From Phenylobacterium conjunctum (GTDB lineage Bacteria > Pseudomonadota > Alphaproteobacteria > Caulobacterales > Caulobacteraceae), in the NCBI RefSeq assembly GCF_042679085.1, contig NZ_JBHTLQ010000014.1, positions 1-64,000 on the forward strand: DNA of 64,000 bases, given 5' to 3'. Under the pieces are notes generated by a model. It was not told the DNA's origin, ran no database searches, and worked only from the letters and a program-made list of their open reading frames with translations. The position numbers were made by a program, and so were the translations under genes. The first letter of the stretch is position 1, and each line of letters begins with the position of its first letter. Positions 1 through 8,920 of the stretch are shown here, one piece after another.

Positions 1-644
1 CCATGGGCCAGCTTCTGGGCGACCAGGTCGGCGGTGGCGGCGCGATTGCGGGCGGCGGCCTCAGCGGCCTCGCGCTCGGCGCCCAGTCGGGTGAAGTCGG
101 CATAGGCCGACGCGAGCGAGGTGGTCAGGATCAGCCGCGCCTGAGCGGCGTCGGCCCGCGCGGCCTGGGCCTCGGAGGTGGCGGCGGCCAGGGCGGCGCG
201 ATTGCGGCCCCACAGGTCGAGGTCGAAGCCGGCGTCGAGCTTCACCTGGCCGGTGTCCTTGTAGCCCTCGGGCACAAAGGCCCTGGGGAAGCCCGCATTG
301 TAGCTCTGCTTGTTCTCCGCCGCGTAGCCGCTGAGGGACAGGCTGGGCAGGGTCGCGCCCCGGGCCTTGTCCGCCCCGGCTTCAGCAGCCCGCAGGCGCG
401 CCGTGGCCTGGGCCAGGCTTGGAGACCCCTTCAGCGCTTCGGCCATAAGCTGGTCGAGCTGGGGATCGGCGTAGGCGGTCCACCAGCTGTCGGCGGGCCA
501 TTCCGCCGTCGGGGCCGAGAAAGCCTTGGCTGTGGCGAATCCGCCGGCTGCGGCCGGCCGGGGCGCTGCGCCGAGATCAGGGATGGCCGCGCAACCGGAA
601 AGCGCCAAGACGCCCGCCAGCACGGGAATGAGGGTTCGGGACAT
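1..644 (-). CDS. NodT-family efflux outer-membrane lipoprotein (3' end cut by window edge)
   Basis: Outer-membrane channel of a tripartite RND-type efflux pump, exporting drugs or toxic compounds from the periplasm. The reverse-strand reading starts MSRTLIPVLAGVLALSGCAA, a lipoprotein signal with lipobox LSGC and predicted acylated Cys18. It continues with features of the TolC/NodT family: WWTAYADPQLDQLMAEAL, then SPSLAQATARLRAAEA and a later FDLDLWGRN-like segment. About 214 codons are present; family members run 450-500 residues, so the C-terminal half lies outside the window. The gene is divergent from the TetR gene at 765, and the 19-bp palindrome at 691-709 lies between them, which suggests TetR repression of the pump. 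Family call is firm; the substrate is unknown. Confidence 0.88.
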   Translation of the reverse strand, partial: MSRTLIPVLAGVLALSGCAAIPDLGAAPRPAAAGGFATAKAFSAPTAEWPADSWWTAYADPQLDQLMAEALKGSPSLAQATARLRAAEAGADKARGATLPSLSLSGYAAENKQSYNAGFPRAFVPEGYKDTGQVKLDAGFDLDLWGRNRAALAAATSEAQAARADAAQARLILTTSLASAYADFTRLGAEREAAEAAARNRAATADLVAQKLAH

Positions 645-690
645 GCCGCGCCTCGGGGAGAAGTTGCGGAGAAATTCAGGGTCACTTTAC

Positions 691-709
691 TGACCGTACG
701 GTACGGTCA
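691..709. promoter_or_regulatory. Perfect 9-bp inverted repeat, probable TetR operator
   Basis: TGACCGTAC-G-GTACGGTCA is a perfect palindrome with 9-bp arms around one central base. It sits in the 120-bp divergent gap between the efflux lipoprotein start (644) and the TetR-family start (765). TetR-family regulators that act on a divergent pump gene normally bind such a site. The A/T-rich stretch beside it (TCATATATTGGAC) could supply a -10 region. Binding is inferred from position and symmetry. Confidence 0.7.
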
Positions 710-764
710 TATATTGGACACGAGGACGCCGTCAAGCTACAAGCCTGACCCAGTTGGAGGATCG

Positions 765-1382
765 ATGGCCGCGCCCCTACCCAAGCGAGACGACCGACGC
801 CGGGAGACGATCCTGGAGATCGCCCGCGATGTGTTCATGATGCAAGGGTTCGCCGCGACCTCGATGTCGGCCATCGCCACGCGCCTGGGCGGCTCGAAGG
901 GCACGCTCTACAACTACTTCAAATCCAAGGAGGAATTGTTCGGCGCGGTCGTCTCCCGCGAGTGCGCCGGCCTTGCGGCCTCCCTGTTTGAGAACGTGCC
1001 GCCAGACGGCGAAATGCGCCAGCGCCTGACCCACTTCGGCCGGGTGATCCTGAGCCGCCTGCTGGAGGACGGCCCGATCCGGCTCCAGCGCATCATCGTG
1101 GCCGAGACCGAACGCTTTCCGGAGATCGGCGCAGCCTTCTACGAATCTGGCCCCCGCCAGATCCAGGATCGGCTGAGCGCCTACATGGCCGCCGATATCG
1201 CCGCGGGGCGGCTAAGCGAGGCCGATCCACGGATCGCCGCGGCTCAGTTCAAGGACTTGGTGCTGTCCAACATCCACCAGCAGAAGCTCTGGGGCGTCCT
1301 GGGCGACTTCACCGACGCCCAGATCGACGAGCATGTGCAGCAGGCGGTCGAAACCTTCCTGCGCGCCTACGCCCCGCACTAG
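765..1382 (+). CDS. TetR/AcrR-family transcriptional regulator
   Basis: A 205-residue DNA-binding repressor. The N-terminal helix-turn-helix is clear: RRETILEIARDVFMMQGF, then TSMSAIATRLGGSKGTLYNY and FKSKEELFGAVV (residues about 10-60). The rest is the usual helical ligand-binding and dimer domain. The start at 765 is chosen because a TTGGAGG ribosome-binding site lies at 754-760, and the frame upstream reads through the divergent efflux gene and its signal region. The neighbour is the divergent NodT-type lipoprotein gene, so local control of efflux is likely. The ligand cannot be read from sequence. Confidence 0.9.
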   Translation: MAAPLPKRDDRRRETILEIARDVFMMQGFAATSMSAIATRLGGSKGTLYNYFKSKEELFGAVVSRECAGLAASLFENVPPDGEMRQRLTHFGRVILSRLLEDGPIRLQRIIVAETERFPEIGAAFYESGPRQIQDRLSAYMAADIAAGRLSEADPRIAAAQFKDLVLSNIHQQKLWGVLGDFTDAQIDEHVQQAVETFLRAYAPH

Positions 1383-1430
1383 ATCACCGCCCACTCCCGT
1401 CTGGTTGGGAATGGACGGGTCCTGCGGCGA

Positions 1431-2174
1431 TCAGGCCGCCTTGATGATGCCCAGGAAGTCCTCGGCCTTCAGCGAGGCGCCGCCGACCAGGGCCCCGCCC
1501 ACTTCATCGGCATGGAGGATTTCGGCCGCGTTGGAGGGCTTCACCGAGCCGCCGTAGAGGATCGCGACGCCGGCGCCCTGGTCGCCGAACTGCTCCACCA
1601 GGGTGGCGCGGATGGCGCGGTGCACTTCCTCGATCTCCGGCGTGGTGGGGGTCAGGCCGGTGCCGATGGCCCAGACCGGCTCGTAGGCGACGGTGAAGGC
1701 CTTGCCGGCCAGTTCGGCGGGCAAAGAGCCCCTCACCTGCCCGGTGACGATCTCCAGCGCCTTGCCGGCCTTGCGTTCCTCAAGGGTCTCGCCGACGCAG
1801 ACGATGGGCTCCAGGCCCGCGCGCAGGGCCGCGCCGACCTTGGCGGCGACGACGGCGTCCGTCTCGCCATAACCCGCGCGGCGCTCGGAATGGCCCAGGA
1901 TCACCAGGGCCGCGCCGGCGTCGACCAGCATTTCGGCGGCCACATCGCCGGTGAAGGCGCCCGAGGCCTCGGCGCGGCAATCCTGGCCGCCCACCGCAAC
2001 CTTGGTCCCCGCCAGGGCCTCAGCGGCCCGGGCCACCAGGGTCGCCGGCGGGCAGATCGCCACCCGGGCGCTGACGCCCTCCAGGCCGGCGGCCACCGCC
2101 TTGGCCTCGCTGAGCGCCACGGCCAGGCCGTTCATCTTCCAGTTGCCAGCGATCAGAGGAGTGGGTTTGGACAT
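1431..2174 (-). CDS. tpiA: Triosephosphate isomerase
   Basis: Cytosolic glycolytic and gluconeogenic enzyme that interconverts dihydroxyacetone phosphate and glyceraldehyde 3-phosphate. The 247 residues fit the family length. The N-terminal GNWKMN places Asn11 and Lys13 in the active site, VILGHSERR gives catalytic His95, and AYEPVWAIGTG gives catalytic Glu165. The phosphate-binding ILYGGSVKP is near the C-terminus. It is transcribed away from ppiD (2338) and converges on the TetR gene, leaving only 48 bp between the two stop codons. Nothing unusual. Confidence 0.98.
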   Translation of the reverse strand: MSKPTPLIAGNWKMNGLAVALSEAKAVAAGLEGVSARVAICPPATLVARAAEALAGTKVAVGGQDCRAEASGAFTGDVAAEMLVDAGAALVILGHSERRAGYGETDAVVAAKVGAALRAGLEPIVCVGETLEERKAGKALEIVTGQVRGSLPAELAGKAFTVAYEPVWAIGTGLTPTTPEIEEVHRAIRATLVEQFGDQGAGVAILYGGSVKPSNAAEILHADEVGGALVGGASLKAEDFLGIIKAA

Positions 2175-2337
2175 GACGGCCTCGATTTTGTCGATTTCGC
2201 ACGGCGGTTAAGGCGCCGGAAGCCGGCTGTCACCCCGCTTCGACGCTGTCCGGACATCGGGGCGGCTTGCGGGTCGGGAGCGGCCTCAACTATACCCCGC
2301 GTTCCAAGCATCGCCCGAAGCGGCGGAGAAGGTTCAA

Positions 2338-4281
2338 ATGATCGCCAGTTTCCGCGCCTTCGCGAAGTCGTGGTTCGCCACCCTCCTGATCGGGCTGCTG
2401 ATCGTCAGCTTCGCCGTATTCGGGGTCCAGGACGTGTTCCGCGGCCGCATCAGCAACTCGGTCGTGACGGCTGGGTCGCGCACGGTCACCCCGCAACAGT
2501 TCAAGCGGGAGTTCGATTCGTACCGTAAGGGCCTGGAGCAGCAGGTCGGCCAGCCGGTCACCCAGGAGATCGCGATCGAGAACCATCTCGACGCCCGTCT
2601 GCTGGAAGAACTCGCCAACCAGGAAGGCTTCGCGGCCCTGCTGGGCAAGATCGGCCTGAAGCCCGCCGACAGCCTGATGAAGGCCCAGCTGGAAAAGATC
2701 CCGGCCTTCTTCGACCAGGTCTCCGGCCGCTTCGACAAGACGCTCTATCTGCAGAAGCTGGGCGAGAACCAGTTCACCGCGCCCGAGTTCGAGCAGCGGA
2801 TGCGCGACGACATCGCCCAGAACCATTTCGCTTCCGGCATGGTCAACGGCATGCGCGTGCCGCGCGCCTACACCGCGCTCGGCGCCGTGATGGACATGGA
2901 AACCCGTGACGTCGGCTTCTTCGCGGTCGATCCGCGCAGCGTGGCTCAGCCGGCCCTGCCGACCGACGCCCAGCTGACCCAGTTCATGAAGGACAACGCC
3001 GCCCAGCTGATGCGGCCCGAGTTCCGGGTGCTGACGGTGGTCAAATTCAGCCCGTCCATGGTCAGCCAGAACCTGCCCATCGACGAAGCTGAGCTGAAGA
3101 AGCGCTTCGACTATCGCAAGGACACCCTGTCCCAGCCGGAAACCCGCACTGTGGCCCAGATCCCGGTGAAGGACGCCAAGACCGGCCAGGCCGTGGCCCA
3201 GCGCCTGAGCAGCGGCGAGAACCCGAGCCTTGTGGCCAAGTCGGTCGGCGCCGAAGCCATCATCTATGCCGACAAGCCGCGCACCGCGATCGCCGACTCC
3301 AAGGTGGGCGCGGCGGCCTTCTCCCTGCCCCGCGGCGGGGTGTCGGTGGTTCAGGGCGACCTGGGCACTGCGGTGGTCATCGTGGGCGCTATCACCCCCG
3401 GCCACACGGTCACCCTGGAAGAGGTTCGCCCGGCGCTCGAGGCCGAGCTGCGCAAGGACGCCGCCGCCCAGAAGGTCTACGACATCAGCCAGGCCTATGA
3501 CGACGCCCATGCCGGCGGCGCCAGCCTGGCCGAAGCCGCCAAGAAGGCCGGCGCCCCGACCATCACCCTGGGTCCGGTCACGGAACAAGGCCAGGGCCTG
3601 AACGGCCAGCCTGTCCCCGGCGTCACGCCCCAGATGCTGAAGACCGCCTTCGCCCTGGCCGCCGGCACCGACAGCGAGATCGAAGACGCTGGCCAGGGCG
3701 AGTACTTCGCCGTCCGCGTCGAGAAGGTGATCGGCAAGGCGCTGCCGCCGCTGGCCGAGGTCAAGCCGCAGCTGGTCCGCGTGTGGATGCTGCGCGAGAT
3801 GACCAAGCGCCTGCAGGCCAAGGCCGATGAACTGGCCGCCCGGGTCAAGAAGGGCGAGAGCCTGGAAGCCGTGGCCGGCTCCGTCGGCCAGCGCGTGGTG
3901 CGCGTCACCGGCCTTGACCGCCAGAACGCCGCCCAGAACCAGACTCTGTCGCGCGACGCCCTGGGCAAGGCCTTCAACCTGCCCAAGGGCGACGTGTTCA
4001 CCGCCGAGAACGGCCAGGCCTTCGGCCTGGTGGTGGCCAAGCTGGAAGGCGTGCACGCGCCGTCCGGCTCGACCCTGGCCCGCGCCACCGAGGACATGCG
4101 ACCGCAGGTGACCATGGCCCTGTTCCGCGAGTTGGGCGCCGACGCCCGTCGCTACGCCCGCACCGAACTGAAGGTGAAGGTGAACACCGACCAGGCGCGC
4201 GCCGCCCTGGGCCTGGAGCCCGAGGACACCAAGGGCAAGGGCGACAAGGCCAAGACCTCCAAATCGGAGAAGGACCAGTGA
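2338..4281 (+). CDS. ppiD: Periplasmic peptidyl-prolyl isomerase / SurA-like chaperone (PpiD type)
   Basis: Membrane-anchored periplasmic folding factor of 647 residues. One N-terminal anchor (SWFATLLIGLLIVSFAVFGV, about residues 11-30) is followed by a SurA_N-type helical region (TPQQFKREFDSYRKGLEQQV), a parvulin-like middle segment (about residues 240-370), and a second chaperone-like region. The parvulin segment is divergent, so isomerase activity may be weak or absent, as in many PpiD proteins. The C-terminus is lysine-rich. The last codons overlap trpE in a GTGA junction, so the two genes are co-translated although their roles are unrelated. Confidence 0.9.
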   Translation: MIASFRAFAKSWFATLLIGLLIVSFAVFGVQDVFRGRISNSVVTAGSRTVTPQQFKREFDSYRKGLEQQVGQPVTQEIAIENHLDARLLEELANQEGFAALLGKIGLKPADSLMKAQLEKIPAFFDQVSGRFDKTLYLQKLGENQFTAPEFEQRMRDDIAQNHFASGMVNGMRVPRAYTALGAVMDMETRDVGFFAVDPRSVAQPALPTDAQLTQFMKDNAAQLMRPEFRVLTVVKFSPSMVSQNLPIDEAELKKRFDYRKDTLSQPETRTVAQIPVKDAKTGQAVAQRLSSGENPSLVAKSVGAEAIIYADKPRTAIADSKVGAAAFSLPRGGVSVVQGDLGTAVVIVGAITPGHTVTLEEVRPALEAELRKDAAAQKVYDISQAYDDAHAGGASLAEAAKKAGAPTITLGPVTEQGQGLNGQPVPGVTPQMLKTAFALAAGTDSEIEDAGQGEYFAVRVEKVIGKALPPLAEVKPQLVRVWMLREMTKRLQAKADELAARVKKGESLEAVAGSVGQRVVRVTGLDRQNAAQNQTLSRDALGKAFNLPKGDVFTAENGQAFGLVVAKLEGVHAPSGSTLARATEDMRPQVTMALFRELGADARRYARTELKVKVNTDQARAALGLEPEDTKGKGDKAKTSKSEKDQ

Positions 4282-5810
4282 CGATCGAACCGGCCCAGGC
4301 GGACTTTGAGGCGAAATACGCGCTCGGGGCCTCGCAGGTCGTCTGGACCCGTCTGATCGACGATCTCGAGACCCCGGTCTCGGCCTATCTGAAGATCGCC
4401 CAGGGCCGACCCTACGCCTTCCTGTTCGAGTCGGTGGAGGGCGGCGCCTGGCGGGGCCGCTATTCCGTCATCACGATGAACCCGGACCTGGTCTGGCGCT
4501 GCCGCGGCGACGTCGCCGAGGTGGCGGAAGGCGCGGACATCGAGGCCGGCCGCTTCACGCCTCAGGCGGGCGGCGCGTTGGACTCCTTGCGCGACCTGGT
4601 GGCCGCCAGCCGCCTGGACCTGCCGGCCGGCCTGCCGCCGATGTCGGCGGGGGTGTTCGGGGCCATCGGCTACGACATGATCCGGCTGGTGGAGAAGCTG
4701 CCGAACGTCAATCCGGACCCGCTCGGCCTGCCCGACGGCCTGATGACCCGGCCCTCTATCGTCGCCATCTTCGACGCCATCGCCCAGGAGATCATCCTGG
4801 TCACCACGGTGCGCCCGTCGGCCACCCCGGCCGCCCAGGCCTACGCCGAGGCCCAGGCCCGGCTTGAGGCCGTCATGGCCGACTTCCGCAAGCCCGCCCC
4901 GCCGCTGACCGGCCAGGGCGCGCCCCAGCCCGACCAGTTCACCACCCCGGTGAGCCGCGACACCTATCGGGGCATGGTGGAGAAGGCCAAGGAATACATC
5001 AGGGCCGGCGACATCTTCCAGGTGGTGCCCAGCCACCGCTTCCGTGCGCCCTTCGCCTATGAGCCCTTTGCGCTCTATCGGTCCCTGCGGCGGATGAACC
5101 CCTCGCCGTTCCTGTTCTACCTGAACTTCGGCGACTTCCAGCTGGCAGGCTCCTCGCCGGAGATCCTGGTGCGCCTGCGCGACGGCAAGATCACCATCCG
5201 CCCCATCGCCGGCACGCGGCCGCGCGGCGCGACGCCCGAAGAGGACCGCCGGCTCGAGGCCGAACTGATCGCCGATCCCAAGGAACGGGCCGAGCACCTG
5301 ATGTTGCTGGACCTGGGCCGCAACGATGTGGGTCGCGTGGCCATGCTGAAGGCGCAAGGCGCCAACCAGGCGGCGCCGACCAGCCGGGCGCCGCGGGTGC
5401 GGGTGACCGCCAGCTTCTTCGTCGAGCGCTACAGCCACGTGATGCACCTGGTCTCCAACGTCGAGGGCGATGCGCCGGAAGGCCTGGATCCCGTGGACGT
5501 GCTGATGGCCGCCCTGCCCGCTGGCACCCTGTCCGGCGCGCCCAAGGTGCGGGCCATGGAGATCATCGACGAGCTCGAGATCGAAAAGCGCGGCATCGCC
5601 TATGCGGGCGCGGTCGGCTATTTCGGCGCCGACGGCAGCGTCGACACCTGCATCGTCCTGCGCACGGCCTGCTTCAAGGACGGTCAGGTCTATGTCCAGG
5701 CCGGCGGCGGCGTGGTCGCCGACAGCGATCCTGACGCCGAATACGACGAGACCCTGCACAAGGCCCGCGCCATCCGCCGGGCCACAGAGGAAGCCTGGCG
5801 GTTCGTCTGA
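4278..5810 (+). CDS. trpE: Anthranilate synthase component I
   Basis: Large subunit that converts chorismate to anthranilate, with ammonia supplied by TrpG, in tryptophan synthesis. The 510 residues show the N-terminal tryptophan feedback region (AFLFESVEGGAWRGRYS, about residues 48-65) and the chorismate-binding core: AGSSPEILVRL, IRPIAGTRPRGAT, LLDLGRNDVGRV, LPAGTLSGAPKVRAMEII and VQAGGGVVADSDP. The start is GTG overlapping the ppiD stop (GTGA). No leader peptide or attenuator is possible directly upstream because of that overlap. Its partner genes trpG, trpD and trpC are 6.2 kb away, beyond an iron-uptake cassette. Confidence 0.98.
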   Translation: MTIEPAQADFEAKYALGASQVVWTRLIDDLETPVSAYLKIAQGRPYAFLFESVEGGAWRGRYSVITMNPDLVWRCRGDVAEVAEGADIEAGRFTPQAGGALDSLRDLVAASRLDLPAGLPPMSAGVFGAIGYDMIRLVEKLPNVNPDPLGLPDGLMTRPSIVAIFDAIAQEIILVTTVRPSATPAAQAYAEAQARLEAVMADFRKPAPPLTGQGAPQPDQFTTPVSRDTYRGMVEKAKEYIRAGDIFQVVPSHRFRAPFAYEPFALYRSLRRMNPSPFLFYLNFGDFQLAGSSPEILVRLRDGKITIRPIAGTRPRGATPEEDRRLEAELIADPKERAEHLMLLDLGRNDVGRVAMLKAQGANQAAPTSRAPRVRVTASFFVERYSHVMHLVSNVEGDAPEGLDPVDVLMAALPAGTLSGAPKVRAMEIIDELEIEKRGIAYAGAVGYFGADGSVDTCIVLRTACFKDGQVYVQAGGGVVADSDPDAEYDETLHKARAIRRATEEAWRFV

Positions 5811-5815
5811 CCGCC

Positions 5816-6454
5816 ATGGCAGAGCCGCCCCGCCCGCCTCGGGCTGTACGCCTCGTCCTGATGCGCGAGTTGCGGCGCTGGCACTGGATCGCCTCGGCCC
5901 TGTGCCTGGCGATGCTGCTCATGTTCGCAGCCACCGGCCTGACCCTCAATCACGCCGGGACTTTCGAGCCGGAGCCACGCGTCACCCAGACGCGCGCGAT
6001 CGCCCCCGCCGAGGTCCAGAAGGTTCTGGCGGCCGGGCCGGCGCAGGGCGAGGCTCCGCTGCCGCCCGCTGCGCGGGCCTGGCTGGACAAGCAGTTCAAG
6101 GTCCGGACCGGCGACGCCGCCGCGACCTGGAGCGCGGAGGCGGTGGAACTGGTCCAGCAGCGGCCGGGCGGCCAGACCACCACCGTCATCGACCGGCCGG
6201 GTGGCCAGACCCTGGTGGAGATCGAGGCCCGGGGCCTCGTCGCCGCCGCCAACGACCTGCATACCGGGCGCTATTCGCCCAAGGCGTGGAACCTGCTGAT
6301 CGATGTCTTCGCCGTCGCCTGCCTGGTCTTCGCCGGCACGGGGCTCGGCCTGCTGCTCACCAACGCCCGCGCCCGGCCGGTCACCTGGCCGCTGATCCTT
6401 GGCGGAGTCGCCATCCCCCTGGGCGTCTGGCTGATTGCCGCCCACGCGCTCTGA
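5816..6454 (+). CDS. PepSY-associated transmembrane protein
   Basis: Inner-membrane protein of 212 residues with the PepSY_TM layout: a basic N-terminus, RELRRWHWIASALCLAMLLM running into a first helix that ends FAATGLTLNHA, a periplasmic PepSY-like domain of about 100 residues (LVEIEARGLVAAANDLHTGR), then two closely spaced helices (LLIDVFAVACLVFAGTGLGL and WPLILGGVAIPLGVWLIA). Relatives sit beside siderophore receptors and may take part in iron release or reduction; that role is inferred. It starts 5 nt after the trpE stop, so it is probably translated from the trpE message. The iron-type repeats lie downstream of it, before the receptor gene. Confidence 0.8.
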   Translation: MAEPPRPPRAVRLVLMRELRRWHWIASALCLAMLLMFAATGLTLNHAGTFEPEPRVTQTRAIAPAEVQKVLAAGPAQGEAPLPPAARAWLDKQFKVRTGDAAATWSAEAVELVQQRPGGQTTTVIDRPGGQTLVEIEARGLVAAANDLHTGRYSPKAWNLLIDVFAVACLVFAGTGLGLLLTNARARPVTWPLILGGVAIPLGVWLIAAHAL

Positions 6455-6490
6455 CCCGAGGCGTTGACCCACATCAAGGCGCCATCTTGT

Positions 6491-6552
6491 TGCGACTGCA
6501 ATTGCGAATGCGTCGCGATTATGGCTTGCAACTGCGAATGCCTCGCAATAAC
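6491..6552. promoter_or_regulatory. Tandem TGCGAATG repeats upstream of the siderophore receptor, probable Fur-type operator
   Basis: Two 26-bp direct repeats (6496-6521 and 6526-6551, period 30 bp, 21 of 26 bases equal) precede the receptor start at 6602. Each contains TGCGAATGC followed by TCGCG or TCGCA; the second is a clear inverted repeat TGCGA-ATGCC-TCGCA. The overlapping 20-mer at 6491-6510 recurs with two changes at 10737-10756 before tonB. TGC-rich inverted repeats of this kind are typical of alphaproteobacterial Fur/Mur sites; I have not scored it against a matrix, so the regulator is inferred. Confidence 0.65.
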
Positions 6553-6601
6553 ACAACACCCGAATTGAGCCTCCTCCGCTCAGCCAAGGGAATCAGTATC
6601 G

Positions 6602-8920
6602 ATGAGTGTTTCACGGACCCCCACGCGCCAACCGGCCAGCCTTCGTCTCGCCGCCGCGCCCCTGACGGCAGGAGCCATGCTGGGCCTTGCGGTCTCCATG
6701 CTGGCCCCGGCCGAGGCCGCCGCCCAGGAAGCCGCCGGCGAACTTGCCACCGTGAAGGTCGAGGACACCGCCATCGACCCGAACCCGAACGCCCAGCTGG
6801 GCGTGCCCTACAAGGCCAAGACCTCCGGCGACCAGCGCCGCACCCGCCCGATCGCCGAGACCCCGACCACCCTGCAGGTGGTGACCAAGTCGGCCATCGA
6901 CGACGCCGGCTATAGCTCCCTGTCGGAAATCCTGGACGCCCAGCCGGGCATCACCCTGGGCACCGGTGAGAACGGCAACGCCTTCGGCGACCGCTACATC
7001 ATCCGCGGCCAGGAGGCCCGCAGCGACGTGTTCGTCGACGGCCTGCGCGACCCCGGCATGACCATCCGCGAAAGCTTCGCCGTCGAGCAGGTGGAGATCA
7101 CCAAGGGCCCCAGCGCCACCTTCGCCGGTCGCGGCGCGGCCGGGGGCGCGGTCAACGCCATCACCAAGCAGGCCAACACCGCCTTCAACTTCGGCAAGGC
7201 CGACCTGGCCGTCGGGACCGATGACCACGTCCGGGCGACCCTGGACGTGAACCACGCGTTCGGTGAGACCTTCGCCGTCCGCGGCAACCTGCTCTACGCC
7301 CGCGAGGACGTGCCCGAGCGCTCGCCCGCCAATCGCGAACGCACCGGCCTGGCCCTGTCGGGCCTGTACGCCCCCACGGACAAGCTGTCGGTGACCGTGG
7401 ACTATTACGGCCTGCGCGCTGAGGACCTGCCGGATCTGGGCAGCTGGCTCTACAACAAGCAGCCGAACAAGCACGCCCCGGCCTACGCCCAGGCCCAGGA
7501 CTTCCTGAAGTCGGACGTGGACACCTTCACCGCTCGCGTTGACTACAGCTTCAGCGACGCCGTGCGCCTGAAGAACCTGCTGCGCTATGGCAAGTCGGAC
7601 AACAGTTACCTGACCACCGGCGCGCGCGGGATCCTGACCTCGGCCAATGCGCCGGGCGGCGCCTATCTGTCGGCCACCCTGTCGACCCACCAGGGCTGGC
7701 AGGAGGTCGAGTATCTGGCCAACCAGACCGACCTGTTCATCGACACCGAGCTGTTCGGCCTGAAGCACCAGCTGGTGGCCGGGTTGGAATACACCGACCA
7801 CAAGGTGCTCAACGGCGTGTTCGCCACCACCAACACCGGCGCCTTCAACTGCGCCTCTGGCACGAGCACGACCCTCAACGCCTACTGCATCTATGACCGC
7901 ACCGGAGCCATCGCGCCGAACCTGTCGACCCTGATGGGCCGCCAGGCGGTTAGGGGGACCTGGGACACCGACTGGGGGGTCAAGACCCTGTCGGCCTACC
8001 TGATGGACACGGTGGACCTGACCGACGAGCTGACCGTGTTCGGCGGCGTGCGGGTGGACAGCTTCGACTTCGACCTGGGGACCCAGAACACCACGACCCT
8101 GGCCCGGGCCAACTACGCCTATTCCTACACCCTGTGGAACGGCCACCTGGGCGTCACCTATGGCCTGGCGCCCGGCCTGATGATCTATGCCAGCGCCGCC
8201 TCCGGCGCCGACATCAATGGCGGCGAGTCCGACGTGGGCACCTCCAGCGGTTACGGCGGCACGGTGATCTACAACGGCAAGGTCGCCGGGGCGAAGCCGG
8301 AGAAGTCGCTGAACCTCGAGCTTGGGGCCAAGTGGAACGTCCTGGACGAGCGCCTGCTGCTCACCGCCGCGGCCTTCCAGTCGACCAAGAAGGAGGTCAT
8401 GGAGGGCGCCGACTACTCCTCGGTCGGCACCTTCAACACCGGCAAGAACCGCGTCCGCGGCGTCGAACTGGGCGTCAGCGGCCAGATCACCGACGCCCTG
8501 TCCGTGGTCGGCGGCGTGACCTGGATGGAAGCCGAGGTCCTGGCCTCGGCCACGCCCGCCAACGTCGGCAAGACCCTTTCAAACTTCGCCGACGTCTCAG
8601 CCTCGCTGCAGGCCAAGTACGAGATCCGCGAAGGCTTCTATGTCGGCGGCGTGATCAAGCACGAGGGCAAGCGCTATGGCGGCCAGCCCGACACGGCGGC
8701 GGCCTATTCCACCACTGACGGGACCTACAGCCAGCCGGTCCCGGCCTATACGACCCTGGACCTGTTCGCGACCTATCGGATCAACAAGGACCTGCAGGCC
8801 AAGGTGAACCTGGGCAATGTGACGGACGAGAACTACTACCTCGCCGTCTATCGGTCGGGCGCCTTCCTCTACAAGGGCGACGGTCGTAACGCGCGGCTGA
8901 CGCTCACCTATGAGTTCTGA
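6602..8920 (+). CDS. TonB-dependent catecholate-type siderophore receptor (Fiu-like)
   Basis: Outer-membrane iron-siderophore transporter of 772 residues. A signal peptide ends near AEAAAQ (about residue 42), followed by a possible TonB box (ATVKVEDTA), the plug domain (TPTTLQVVTKSAIDDAGYSS, then RYIIRGQEARSDVFVDGLRD and VEITKGPSATFAGRGAAGGAVN), and a C-terminal beta barrel ending LTLTYEF with the terminal aromatic residue. Pairing with a YbiX/PiuC-type gene downstream recalls the E. coli fiu-ybiX pair, which suggests catecholate substrates. Its final 11 bases overlap the start of the next gene. Repeats at 6491-6552 probably control it in response to iron. Confidence 0.93.
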   Translation: MSVSRTPTRQPASLRLAAAPLTAGAMLGLAVSMLAPAEAAAQEAAGELATVKVEDTAIDPNPNAQLGVPYKAKTSGDQRRTRPIAETPTTLQVVTKSAIDDAGYSSLSEILDAQPGITLGTGENGNAFGDRYIIRGQEARSDVFVDGLRDPGMTIRESFAVEQVEITKGPSATFAGRGAAGGAVNAITKQANTAFNFGKADLAVGTDDHVRATLDVNHAFGETFAVRGNLLYAREDVPERSPANRERTGLALSGLYAPTDKLSVTVDYYGLRAEDLPDLGSWLYNKQPNKHAPAYAQAQDFLKSDVDTFTARVDYSFSDAVRLKNLLRYGKSDNSYLTTGARGILTSANAPGGAYLSATLSTHQGWQEVEYLANQTDLFIDTELFGLKHQLVAGLEYTDHKVLNGVFATTNTGAFNCASGTSTTLNAYCIYDRTGAIAPNLSTLMGRQAVRGTWDTDWGVKTLSAYLMDTVDLTDELTVFGGVRVDSFDFDLGTQNTTTLARANYAYSYTLWNGHLGVTYGLAPGLMIYASAASGADINGGESDVGTSSGYGGTVIYNGKVAGAKPEKSLNLELGAKWNVLDERLLLTAAAFQSTKKEVMEGADYSSVGTFNTGKNRVRGVELGVSGQITDALSVVGGVTWMEAEVLASATPANVGKTLSNFADVSASLQAKYEIREGFYVGGVIKHEGKRYGGQPDTAAAYSTTDGTYSQPVPAYTTLDLFATYRINKDLQAKVNLGNVTDENYYLAVYRSGAFLYKGDGRNARLTLTYEF

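Noticed and set aside
3..764. N-terminal extension of the TetR frame over 254 codons
   Set aside because: It is antisense to the efflux lipoprotein gene and crosses the operator; a good ribosome-binding site precedes ATG 765.
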